Origin: Clostridia bacterium | GTDB lineage: Bacteria; Bacillota; Clostridia; Christensenellales; Pumilibacteraceae | Length of the DNA stretch: 37,095 bases | Reading direction: 5' to 3' | NCBI GenBank assembly: GCA_017623455.1 | Contig: JAGAPA010000001.1 | Span: forward strand, 1-37,095 | Shown: one piece after another, positions 7,972 to 14,280 of the stretch | Layout of the letters: every line of letters starts with the position of its first letter | How positions within the stretch are numbered: the first letter of the stretch is position 1 | The notes under the pieces: generated by a model | Database searches by the model: none | What the model was told of the DNA's origin: nothing | Seen by the model: the letters and a program-made list of their open reading frames with translations, nothing else | Translations under genes and position numbers: made by a program

Positions 7972-8056
7972 TTATCCACCTATTTTGTGCAAAAAATAAA
8001 GTTATCCACAGAGTTATCCACAATTTGGGTGCATATTATACATTAAATGTGGATAA
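7972..8056. promoter_or_regulatory. DnaA-box cluster upstream of recG
   Basis: Perfect TTATCCACA boxes lie at 8002-8010 and 8014-8022 and an inverted perfect box (TGTGGATAA) at 8048-8056. A one-mismatch box TTATCCACC at 7972-7980 overlaps the recG ribosome-binding site. All sit within 85 bp around a TATAAT-type -10. The consensus match is direct; DnaA binding is inferred. Confidence 0.75.
8035..8040 (-). promoter_or_regulatory. Putative recG -10 element
   Basis: TATAAT on the minus strand, preceded by TG but with only a poor -35 (TGTAAA, 16-bp spacer). The inverted DnaA box lies in the spacer and the two direct boxes lie just downstream of the predicted start, so DnaA could repress it. The weak -35 makes the call tentative. 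Confidence 0.45.
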
Positions 8057-8059
8057 TTT

Positions 8060-8085
8060 ACACCGCATACTTACGCATGCGGTGT
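8060..8085. other. Hairpin beside the DnaA boxes
   Basis: Perfect 9-bp arms ACACCGCAT (8060-8068) and ATGCGGTGT (8077-8085) with an 8-nt loop. Neither strand has a following T-run, so it is not a standard terminator. It lies between the yloV terminator and the DnaA boxes. Confidence 0.5.
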
Positions 8086-8087
8086 GG

Positions 8088-8143
8088 AAAAAATCAAACA
8101 AAACACGGAATTGCCCATTGTTTTTTAAGGGACAATTCCGCGT
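8088..8143 (-). terminator. Terminator after yloV
   Basis: A long stem pairs CACGGAATTGCCC (8104-8116) with GGGACAATTCCGCG (8129-8142), with one bulge, and is followed on the minus strand by a T-rich tract (GTTTTGTTTGATTTTTT). It starts 7 nt after the yloV stop. Confidence 0.65.
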
Positions 8144-8149
8144 AATTTC

Positions 8150-9787
8150 TTATTCGAGAGATACGATATAATAGTAGAGAGGCTGACCGCCGAAGTGATA
8201 ATCAACGTCACACATCGGATACTTTTCGCCAAGATCGGATGCAACTTTTGCTGCTTCTTCCTCCGTCACGTGGTTTCCAAAGTAAAGAGTAATGGTGCTT
8301 ATCTCGTCGTTCATCATGGTGTCAACGAGCTGTTCGGTTACAGTTGTTACGTTGTCGCCCTTTGCAACAATGTTCTTATTATCCATACCGATAATATCAC
8401 CCTCAACAAGGTTGAAGTTATCGATTTGCGTGCTACGAACCGCGTAAGTTACCATACCTGCCTTTACGTACTGCAATGCGTCGTTCATTGCCTCTTCATT
8501 GTTTGCCACACTCTCTTCCGGGTTAAACGCAAGAACAGCGGACAAGCCCTGAGGTACGTTTCTTGAAGGTATGATATGTAATTTACGCTTAGAAAGCGCC
8601 TTTGCCTGCTCTGCCGCAAGAATGATATTCTTGTTGTTGGGAAGCACGAAAACGTCCTTTGCGTTAATCTTATCACACGCTTTTGCGATATCGTCGGCAC
8701 TCGGATTCATGGTCTGACCGCCTTCGATAATATTGTCTACAAGTAAATCCTTGAAAATATTGCTAAGTCCTTCGCCCGCGCATACCGAAACAATACCGAA
8801 AGGCTTCATTTCTTCTTTCTTTGTTCCGATAAGCTTACGATTCTGCTCAAGCATATTTTCAATCTTAAGCTGATCAAGTTCTCCAAGCTCCAAAGCGTGA
8901 GTAAGAACTACGCCCGGCTGATTGGAATGAACGTGAACCTTAACAAAAGACAAATCTCCGATTACGAGAACACAATCACCAAGAGTCATAAGAGTTTCTC
9001 TAAAGCGGTCGATATCCGCCTCGGTGGTCTTTTTGTGAAGGTTTATAATAAAGAATTCGGTGCAGTACGCGAAAGTGATTTCACCCAAATCGTTATAATC
9101 AAAGTGAGCTTCCTCGCTGAACTTGCTCTCGTCTGCCGAAACGGTGTCGTCAAAGGAAAGATTTACGTCTTCCTCTCCGTTAAGAACGGCAAGCCAGCCT
9201 TCAAATATGATAAGCAAGCCTCTTCCGCCCGCATCTACAACTCCTGCTTTTTTGAGAACAGGAAGCATTTCGGGGGTCTTTTTAAGCATTTCTTCGCCGG
9301 CATTAAGCACTTCTTTCAAGAATACGTCAACGTCGACTTTCTTTTTGCAATTTGCGGTTGCATACTCGCTCATAGCGCGCATAACCGTAAGAATAGTTCC
9401 CTCTTTTGGCTTGGTAACTGCTTTATACGCAATCTCAGTACCTTTTTCCAATGCTTCGGTAAGAGTTTTTACGTTAATTTCTTCACACTTGCCCAAAACG
9501 TCGGATAAGCCTCTTACTATCTGAGAAGAAATAACACCACTGTTGCCTCGCGCGCCACGCAAAGCTCCCTTTGCGAATGCAGAGCAAAGCTCACTCATTT
9601 TGTTGCTAGAACAATTTGAAACTTCTTTTGCTGCGGAAAATAAAGTAAGTGACATGTTTGTACCCGTGTCACCATCGGGGACGGGGAATACGTTGAGAGA
9701 GTCTACGTACTCCTTGTTCTTGTCGAGCAATTTTGCTCCGTTAAGAATCATTTTACGGAAAGTTGCTCCATTAATCTTTTTTTGCAT
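8150..9787 (-). CDS. DAK2-domain protein YloV / fatty acid kinase subunit FakA-like
   Basis: This 545-residue protein has full family length. The N-terminal DAK2 ATP-binding domain (~1-205) shows NVFPVPDGDTGTNMS, with Asp 38 and 40 placed to bind Mg-ATP, then GARGNSGVISSQI. The centre holds a His-containing stretch (KVHVHSNQPG near 285), and the C-terminal ~200 residues resemble the EDD/DegV-like fold of FakA. FakA phosphorylates fatty acids carried by DegV/FakB proteins, and such a protein is encoded at 1479-2351. It lies 18 bp after yloU and has GGAGG 4 nt before ATG. The yloU-yloV-recG order matches Bacillus, but the sdaAB-sdaAA genes that sit between yloV and recG there are missing. Substrate is inferred from family. 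Confidence 0.85.
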   Translation of the reverse strand: MQKKINGATFRKMILNGAKLLDKNKEYVDSLNVFPVPDGDTGTNMSLTLFSAAKEVSNCSSNKMSELCSAFAKGALRGARGNSGVISSQIVRGLSDVLGKCEEINVKTLTEALEKGTEIAYKAVTKPKEGTILTVMRAMSEYATANCKKKVDVDVFLKEVLNAGEEMLKKTPEMLPVLKKAGVVDAGGRGLLIIFEGWLAVLNGEEDVNLSFDDTVSADESKFSEEAHFDYNDLGEITFAYCTEFFIINLHKKTTEADIDRFRETLMTLGDCVLVIGDLSFVKVHVHSNQPGVVLTHALELGELDQLKIENMLEQNRKLIGTKKEEMKPFGIVSVCAGEGLSNIFKDLLVDNIIEGGQTMNPSADDIAKACDKINAKDVFVLPNNKNIILAAEQAKALSKRKLHIIPSRNVPQGLSAVLAFNPEESVANNEEAMNDALQYVKAGMVTYAVRSTQIDNFNLVEGDIIGMDNKNIVAKGDNVTTVTEQLVDTMMNDEISTITLYFGNHVTEEEAAKVASDLGEKYPMCDVDYHFGGQPLYYYIVSLE

Positions 9788-9805
9788 AAATCCTCCAAAA
9801 TTTAA

Positions 9806-10156
9806 TTAGAGTCTAACACCGACTACATTGATATTGACGGTGTCTACGACCATTCCGGTAAACCTTTCGACGTTGTATTTCACTACTTCCTTTAACGATT
9901 CACCTACCGCCGAAATGGATACCCCATATTTAATTATGATATATAAATCTATGAAAATTCTATCTCCGTTTGTAAGGATGCGCACTCCTCTGGAATCCGA
10001 TCTCTTCTTCATAAGTTCCATAAAACTGTCGGATAACCGTCTTGATACCAAATCAAGCACTCCGTAACATTCCAATGCGGTCCGTCCTGCGATTTGAGCT
10101 ATCGCTTCTTCGGTAATTGTTATATTGCCGTAAGCATTGGACGTGTTAACGCTCAT
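9806..10156 (-). CDS. Asp23/Gls24 family protein (YloU)
   Basis: This 116-residue protein begins with GNITITEEAIAQIAGRTALECYGV, the standard Asp23/Gls24 opening, and ends with VDTVNINVVGVRL. It has no membrane segment. The family is linked to envelope homeostasis in Gram-positive bacteria, but the mechanism is not settled. It leads the yloU-yloV unit, with AGGAGG 7 nt before ATG and a promoter at 10202-10230, and is divergent from rpmB as in Bacillus. Confidence 0.88.
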   Translation of the reverse strand: MSVNTSNAYGNITITEEAIAQIAGRTALECYGVLDLVSRRLSDSFMELMKKRSDSRGVRILTNGDRIFIDLYIIIKYGVSISAVGESLKEVVKYNVERFTGMVVDTVNINVVGVRL

Positions 10157-10201
10157 TGATTATCCTCCTTCGCAAAACATTGTACGCAAACTCACACATA
10201 T

Positions 10202-10230
10202 ATTGTACTATAAAATCAAAAATAAATCAA
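10202..10230 (-). promoter_or_regulatory. yloU-yloV promoter
   Basis: -35 TTGATT (10225-10230), a 17-bp spacer and -10 TACAAT (10202-10207) on the minus strand. Confidence 0.65.
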
Positions 10231-10464
10231 GGGTTTTTTTGCAATTTAGTTTTTTTTAGTCAATTTTGCAATAAACTTGTTGATATAGTTATATTACTAT
10301 TCCGACTGAATGTTGTATTTGTATAATTATTATTCTATCTAACTTTTACAGCAAGAGGTGGTTTTCAGTACTATTTTTACACCGAAAAGAGAAAAATTAT
10401 GAAAGTCACTAAAAAATAAGTTGCTTTTTATCTTAATTATTTTAAAAAAACGACCCTATTTTGC
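10231..10464. other. AT-rich gap between divergent yloU and rpmB promoters
   Basis: About 230 bp, very AT-rich, with long T and A runs. I see no ORF with a start codon and ribosome-binding site longer than 6 codons, and no RNA gene. It separates the two divergent promoters. Confidence 0.6.
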
Positions 10465-10493
10465 TTGCTATTCTTAAAAAAAAGTGGTATATT
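10465..10493 (+). promoter_or_regulatory. rpmB promoter
   Basis: -35 TTGCTA (10465-10470), a 17-bp spacer and -10 TATATT (10488-10493), preceded by TGG (extended -10). The transcript would start near 10500, about 20 nt before the ribosome-binding site. Confidence 0.75.
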
Positions 10494-10532
10494 ATTCGGG
10501 TAAGTCAAAATTCGCCCAGGGAGGTGCTTATA

Positions 10533-10715
10533 ATGAGCAGAGTTTGTGTTATTTGTGGTAAAGGAAAAACAAGTGGTAACAACGTAAGCCACTCTAATCG
10601 TCATACCAGACGTACTTTTAGCGCTAACGTTCACAAAGTAAAGGTAGAGATCAACGGTGTTACTTCTAACGAATACGTATGCACCCGTTGTTTGCGTACC
10701 AGCAAAAACGCGTAA
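10533..10715 (+). CDS. rpmB: 50S ribosomal protein L28
   Basis: This 60-residue protein begins MSRVCVICGKGK with NVSHSNRHTRR and ends EYVCTRCLRTSKNA, all L28 hallmarks. Cys 5, 8, 50 and 53 form the zinc-binding pairs of the Cys-containing L28 type; bacteria with zinc-dependent regulation often also carry a Cys-free copy elsewhere. AGGGAGG lies 8 nt before the ATG, which fixes the start over the longer in-frame ORF from 10461. It is the only credible plus-strand gene in the window, flanked by its own promoter and terminator, and sits between yloU and the rpe end of the yicC operon as in Bacillus. Confidence 0.96.
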   Translation: MSRVCVICGKGKTSGNNVSHSNRHTRRTFSANVHKVKVEINGVTSNEYVCTRCLRTSKNA

Positions 10716-10739
10716 TTTTTTATAGTATTTGCTACTTTG

Positions 10740-10771
10740 AGCGGTTTATACCTTGTATAGACCGCTTTTTT
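10740..10771 (+). terminator. rpmB terminator
   Basis: A 12-bp stem (AGCGGTTTATAC with GTATAGACCGCT, one G-U) and a CTT loop are followed by TTTTT. It lies 24 nt past the rpmB stop. Confidence 0.9.
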
Positions 10772-10850
10772 CGTTTGGAAAATAATAAATAAGGATCGGG
10801 GGAGGAGAATCCCCTCCACTACATTGAGAGTAAGCGGAGGCGTACTCCCA

Positions 10851-10921
10851 AACAAAAGAACTAATGGTGGTTTACTACTCTCTTTGCTAAAGGACAATAA
10901 TTGGATGCAACGTCACGTTGC
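10851..10921. repeat. 71-bp repeat unit, copy 1
   Basis: Matches 11106-11176 with a single G/C difference (offset 255 bp). It ends in the GCAACGT-C-ACGTTGC palindrome shared with 195-215. Confidence 0.85.
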
Positions 10922-10981
10922 TGTGCGCTTTCGCACCGGGAGGAGTTAAACCCCTCCCCTACAGTTAGTTGTAATAAAAGA

Positions 10982-11033
10982 GGGCGATTCGTGAATCGCC
11001 CCTACAAATAGAGTAACTATCGACAGTTAATTG
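10982..11033. repeat. GGGCGATTC-palindrome repeat, copy 1
   Basis: The palindrome GGGCGATTC/GAATCGCCC is followed by CTACAAATAGAGTAACTATC; the unit recurs at 11306-11357 with one base change. Confidence 0.8.
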
Positions 11034-11105
11034 TTTGGTTTGTTAAGGGACAAATATTGGGAGTGCGCCTTCGCACCGTCACGCATACTGCGGAGGCATA
11101 TTCCC

Positions 11106-11176
11106 AACAAAAGAACTAATGGTGGTTTACTACTCTCTTTGCTAAAGCACAATAATTGGATGCAACGTCACGTTGC
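11106..11176. repeat. 71-bp repeat unit, copy 2
   Basis: Second copy of 10851-10921. The last 30 bp also recur at 11372-11401. Confidence 0.85.
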
Positions 11177-11305
11177 CCTTCGCACCGTCACGCTTGCTCG
11201 CAATGACAGCGGGGGGAGATGGGGTTTTATTGGGATTGCCGCGCTATCGCTCGCAATGACGTCGGGGGGAAGAATTAGCGGTAGTTGTACCTCGTTTAGT
11301 CGTAC

Positions 11306-11357
11306 GGGCGATTCGTGAATCGCCCCTACAAATAGAGTAACTATCGACAATTAATTA
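11306..11357. repeat. GGGCGATTC-palindrome repeat, copy 2
   Basis: Second copy of the unit at 10982-11033 (cgacaGtta there, cgacaAtta here). Confidence 0.8.
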
Positions 11358-11544
11358 TTTGATTTATTAAAGCACAATAATTGGATGCAACGTCACGTTG
11401 CTGTGCGCCTTCGCACCGTCACGCTTACTGCGGAGGCGGTGGGCAGACCCACTCTCAATTTGAAGAACTAATGGTGGTTTGTTGTTTGATACGTTAAAGA
11501 ACAATAATCGGGTGTGCGCCTTCGCACCGTCACGCTTGTTAATT

Positions 11545-11584
11545 TAAGAAAAAACGACCAAGATTGTATTCTTGGCCGTTTTTT
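11545..11584 (-). terminator. Terminator of the yicC-to-spoVM operon (bidirectional)
   Basis: A 13-bp stem with one mismatch (11551-11563 with 11570-11582) and a 6-nt loop has T-runs on both strands. On the minus strand it starts 4-6 nt past the stop of the 20-codon ORF, as expected for the end of the operon. Confidence 0.85.
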
Positions 11585-11587
11585 GAT

Positions 11588-11650
11588 TTACTTAACGAAC
11601 AGTCTTAAGATATGCCGTATTACGGGTGGGGCTTTAATGCATATTATCAT
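11588..11650 (-). CDS. spoVM: Probable SpoVM, small spore-coat anchoring peptide
   Basis: This 20-codon ORF has a strong GGAGG 9 nt before its ATG, a TAA stop and a terminator straight after. The peptide reads M-II-C-IKAPP-VIRH-ILRLF-VK. It shares with SpoVM the IK-x-P core (Pro 8 here, Pro 9 in Bacillus), the basic/hydrophobic amphipathic pattern and the I-x-R spacing. SpoVM inserts shallowly into the curved forespore membrane and recruits the SpoIVA ATPase for coat assembly. In Bacillus spoVM lies between rpe/thiN and rpmB, on the strand opposite rpmB; this ORF occupies exactly that place, 64 nt after rpe. A short peptide gives little sequence evidence, so the call rests on synteny, ribosome-binding site and pattern. 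At 20 residues it is shorter than the 26 of Bacillus. It may have its own sporulation promoter; I see no clear one. Confidence 0.62.
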   Translation of the reverse strand: MIICIKAPPVIRHILRLFVK

Positions 11651-11714
11651 TATGATATTCCTCCGTTTTGCTTTGATAATATCATATTATGCGCTAAAAT
11701 CCCACGCGTTACTT

Positions 11715-12365
11715 TTACGCGTTTTTAAGAGTATTAATCATATCCTGAGGATTCTCTGCGTTGAACACGGCGCTACCTGCAACTAAGGTATCGGCTCCTG
11801 CCTTCTTTACCAAAACAGCAGTGCTTGCATTTATACCGCCGTCCACTTCTATACGAACGTTTTTTCCACTCTCTTTAACGTAAGCGGAAATCTCTTTGAT
11901 TTTATCTATAGAACCCTCTATGAATTTTTGTCCGCCAAAACCCGGATATACACTCATAACCAAAATCATATCGCAATCGTTTACATACGGTTTTACAACG
12001 GACGCAGGTGTATCGGGACTTATGGAGAGTCCGACTTTTACACCCTCGCTTTTTATAGCATCCAAAGTTGCCTTAAGATCTTTGCATGCCTCGTAGTGTA
12101 CGGTAATATAATCCGCTCCGCTTTGCGCGAACTGTTTGATATAACGGATAGGCTCGGTTATCATAAGATGAACGTCGAGCGGAAGCGTCGTGTAGGGGCG
12201 AATTGCTTTTAGCATTTGCGGACCGAACGTGATATTGGGCACGAAAACGCCGTCCATAACGTCGTAGTGAATCATATCCGCTCCGTTATCTTGCATTCTC
12301 TTTACGTCTTCTCCCATTCTTGCAAAATCTCCTGCTAAGATTGAAGGTGCGATAAAAATCTCCAT
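11715..12365 (-). CDS. rpe: Ribulose-phosphate 3-epimerase
   Basis: This 216-residue TIM barrel interconverts ribulose-5-phosphate and xylulose-5-phosphate in the pentose phosphate pathway. Marks are IAPSILAGDFARMGED at the N-terminus, MIHYDVMDGVFVPNITFGP (metal-binding His and Asp), LDVHLMI, MSVYPGFGGQKF and EVDGGINAST, in the standard order. It lies 21 bp after rsgA with AGGAG 6 nt before ATG, as in the Bacillus order rsgA-rpe. The thiN gene that often follows is absent. Confidence 0.95.
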   Translation of the reverse strand: MEIFIAPSILAGDFARMGEDVKRMQDNGADMIHYDVMDGVFVPNITFGPQMLKAIRPYTTLPLDVHLMITEPIRYIKQFAQSGADYITVHYEACKDLKATLDAIKSEGVKVGLSISPDTPASVVKPYVNDCDMILVMSVYPGFGGQKFIEGSIDKIKEISAYVKESGKNVRIEVDGGINASTAVLVKKAGADTLVAGSAVFNAENPQDMINTLKNA

Positions 12366-12386
12366 AGTTTTCTCCTTTTTTATCTT

Positions 12387-13235
12387 TCAATATTTTTTCT
12401 TTTTGTTTTTAAGTTCGTTATAAGTTTCCACGTAGCGAAGATATCTGTCTTTGCTGACAGAGCCTTCTTCTACCCTTTTCTTAACTTCGCATCCCGGCTC
12501 GTTTATGTGCTTGCACCTATGATATTTACAGCTCATTGACAGCTCTACGTACTCGCTGTAATACAAGTCAAGCTCGTCGTATTCCACGTCGAACACGTCC
12601 AAAAGACCAAAACCCGGAGTGTCTGCAACAAAAGTGCTTTCGTCAAGCTTATAAAGAGTTGCTCTTGTGGTTGTGTTTCGTCCTCTGTTTATCGCGCTAA
12701 GCTCTCCGCTTTTGGCAATCTTTTCGCCGTGGAGCGCGTTTACAATAGACGATTTACCAACCGCAGACTGTCCTGCCAAACACGAGAATTTGCCTTTAAG
12801 CGCGTCTGTAAGCTGACTAATATCGTTATCTTTTGCGCAAGTGGAAATAATTTTAACGTCCGCGCCGTACTGGTCTTGCACTTTGTTTAAGAAAGTATCG
12901 TCCAAGTCTGTTTTGTTAACGCAAATGATAAAGCCGATATTCCTACGGGCGCAATTTATATGCATTTTATCTACAAGATAGAAGTCCGGCTCGGGAACGG
13001 GCGCAATTGTCATAATTATGTTGTCTATATTGGCAATAGAGGGACGAATAAGGCTGTTTTTACGCTCCAAAACTTTTTTTACGGAAAGAACTCCGTCGCT
13101 ATTTTCAAGCTCGACAAAATCGCCAACCACAATATCCGAATTGCGCTTGACTTTTTTACGCGCGTAGCACGTTACGGTTTGACCGTCCATATCTACGGTG
13201 TATCTGTCGGTTTCTACCTTGATTACTCTGTTCAT
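12387..13235 (-). CDS. rsgA: Ribosome small-subunit biogenesis GTPase RsgA
   Basis: RsgA is a circularly permuted GTPase that checks late 30S maturation. In its 282 residues an OB fold (~1-65) comes first, then the G domain with NKTD (107-110), P-loop GQSAVGKS (155-162) and DTPGFG (205-210). A C-terminal zinc site follows with Cys 236, Cys 241, His 243 and Cys 249. Start and rlmN stop overlap as ATGA, so translation is coupled. In most Bacillota prpC and pknB lie between rlmN and rsgA; here they are missing and the two genes touch. Confidence 0.95.
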   Translation of the reverse strand: MNRVIKVETDRYTVDMDGQTVTCYARKKVKRNSDIVVGDFVELENSDGVLSVKKVLERKNSLIRPSIANIDNIIMTIAPVPEPDFYLVDKMHINCARRNIGFIICVNKTDLDDTFLNKVQDQYGADVKIISTCAKDNDISQLTDALKGKFSCLAGQSAVGKSSIVNALHGEKIAKSGELSAINRGRNTTTRATLYKLDESTFVADTPGFGLLDVFDVEYDELDLYYSEYVELSMSCKYHRCKHINEPGCEVKKRVEEGSVSKDRYLRYVETYNELKNKKKKY

Positions 13236-14269
13236 TCTGCCTCGCCTATATATTTACGTCTGAGTTGTCCGCACGCTCCGCCTATATCGCTTCCTTTACT
13301 CTTTCTTATGGTGGCGCTAACTCCCATAGAATTGAGTCTTTCGCAAAACCTGTCGGCCTCTTGCTTGGTGCATCCCTTTATTCCCTTTTCTTTTACGTAA
13401 TTTAGAGGGATAAGATTGACGTGGGAGGGATAGCCCGACGTAATCTCTTTTAGCCTCTTGCAATCGAAAAAGTTCATATTTATTTCTTTTATCATAGTAT
13501 ACTCGAAAATTATACGTCTGCCCGTCTTTTCGAAATAATACTTTACTGCTTTTACAATATCGGATATGGAATACTTGTTTGCTATTGGCATAACCGTTTT
13601 TCTGTATTCGTCGGTTGTAGCGTGCAAGGAAATGGAAAGATTAACCGAAAATCCCTCGTCTGCAAGCTTGTATATCTTATCGCACAGCCCACACGTGGAA
13701 AGCGATATATTACGCTCTGATATGTTTATGCCGTCCGGAGATGATACGAGGCGCAAAAACTTAGTAACCTCGTCGTAGTTGTCAAGCGGTTCTCCGCTTC
13801 CCATAAGAACGATGTTGGTTATCTTGCGTTCTTTGCCGTTGCCAAGCTCTCTGTTTACCGCAAGAACCTGTCCGAGTATTTCGCCTGCTGATAAATTCCT
13901 TACCAAGCCTCCAATACCCGAAGCGCAAAACCCACAACCCATTCTGCAACCAACTTGAGTGGAAACGCAAATGGTATTACCGTAATTTTGCATCATTAAC
14001 GCACCTTCTATAACGTTGCCGTCATAAAGCTTGTACAAATATTTTCTCGTTCCGTCCACGGAAACTAATTTTTCCAAAATCTCTATAGGTCTGTCTGAGT
14101 ACTCGGCTTTGAGCTGTTCGCGCAGAACAAGTGGCAGATTAGTCATTTGATCGTAAGACGAATACGAAGTAATCCATTCGTACACCTGTTTTGCGCGAAA
14201 CGCCGGTAAATTTTTTTGCTTAAACTCTTCTTTAAGCTCTTCTAACGTTAAATCGTGTAAAAAGGTCAT
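13232..14269 (-). CDS. rlmN: Dual-specificity 23S rRNA A2503 / tRNA A37 C2-methyltransferase
   Basis: This 345-residue radical-SAM enzyme has the cluster-binding Cys 108, 112 and 115 (CRMGCGFC) and a C-terminal catalytic Cys 333 in GGACGQL, which forms the covalent RNA adduct. GSGEPLDNY and SLHA are further RlmN/Cfr marks. It methylates C2 of A2503 in 23S rRNA and of A37 in some tRNAs. It begins 11 bp after rsmB with AGGAG 7 nt before ATG, and ends in an ATGA overlap with rsgA. The genomic place is that of housekeeping RlmN rather than the resistance enzyme Cfr. Confidence 0.95.
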   Translation of the reverse strand: MTFLHDLTLEELKEEFKQKNLPAFRAKQVYEWITSYSSYDQMTNLPLVLREQLKAEYSDRPIEILEKLVSVDGTRKYLYKLYDGNVIEGALMMQNYGNTICVSTQVGCRMGCGFCASGIGGLVRNLSAGEILGQVLAVNRELGNGKERKITNIVLMGSGEPLDNYDEVTKFLRLVSSPDGINISERNISLSTCGLCDKIYKLADEGFSVNLSISLHATTDEYRKTVMPIANKYSISDIVKAVKYYFEKTGRRIIFEYTMIKEINMNFFDCKRLKEITSGYPSHVNLIPLNYVKEKGIKGCTKQEADRFCERLNSMGVSATIRKSKGSDIGGACGQLRRKYIGEAE

Positions 14270-14280
14270 TTATCTACTCC

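Larger units (their letters stand above)
10775..11544. repeat. Mosaic block of palindromic intergenic repeats
   Basis: This 770-bp gene-free block lies between convergent rpmB and the spoVM-like ORF. It is a patchwork of recurring words. A 71-bp unit occurs at 10851-10921 and 11106-11176 with one mismatch. A ~52-bp unit built on GGGCGATTC-GTGAATCGCCC recurs at 10982 and 11306, and TGCGC(C/T)TTCGCACC-type stems recur five times. GGAGG..CCTCC hairpins lie near 10800 and 10940, an ATTGC..GCAAT hairpin at 11235-11257, and GTGGGCAGACCCACT at 11439. Several words are shared with bases 1-411. Short ORFs here are by-products of the repeats. It resembles the REP/MITE-like repeats that accumulate in intergenic DNA; no transposase is present. 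Confidence 0.8.

Noticed and set aside
7972-8085. Replication origin
   Set aside because: DnaA boxes are dense, but there is no dnaA or dnaN neighbour and no obvious unwinding element; a regulatory or titration site at recG fits better.
8897-9508. 203-residue plus-strand ORF antisense to yloV
   Set aside because: Antisense shadow of the DAK2 protein with no recognisable domain or start signal.
10399-10419. Six-codon ORF between yloU and rpmB, considered as a leader peptide
   Set aside because: No convincing ribosome-binding site and no attenuator-like structure between it and rpmB, which has its own promoter downstream.
11031-11318. 95-residue plus-strand ORF in the repeat block
   Set aside because: It is made entirely of shuffled repeat words, and the same words occur in other frames elsewhere.
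10775-11544. Possible CRISPR array
   Set aside because: Repeat spacing and lengths are irregular, units are palindromic mosaics, spacers are themselves repeated, and there are no cas genes.
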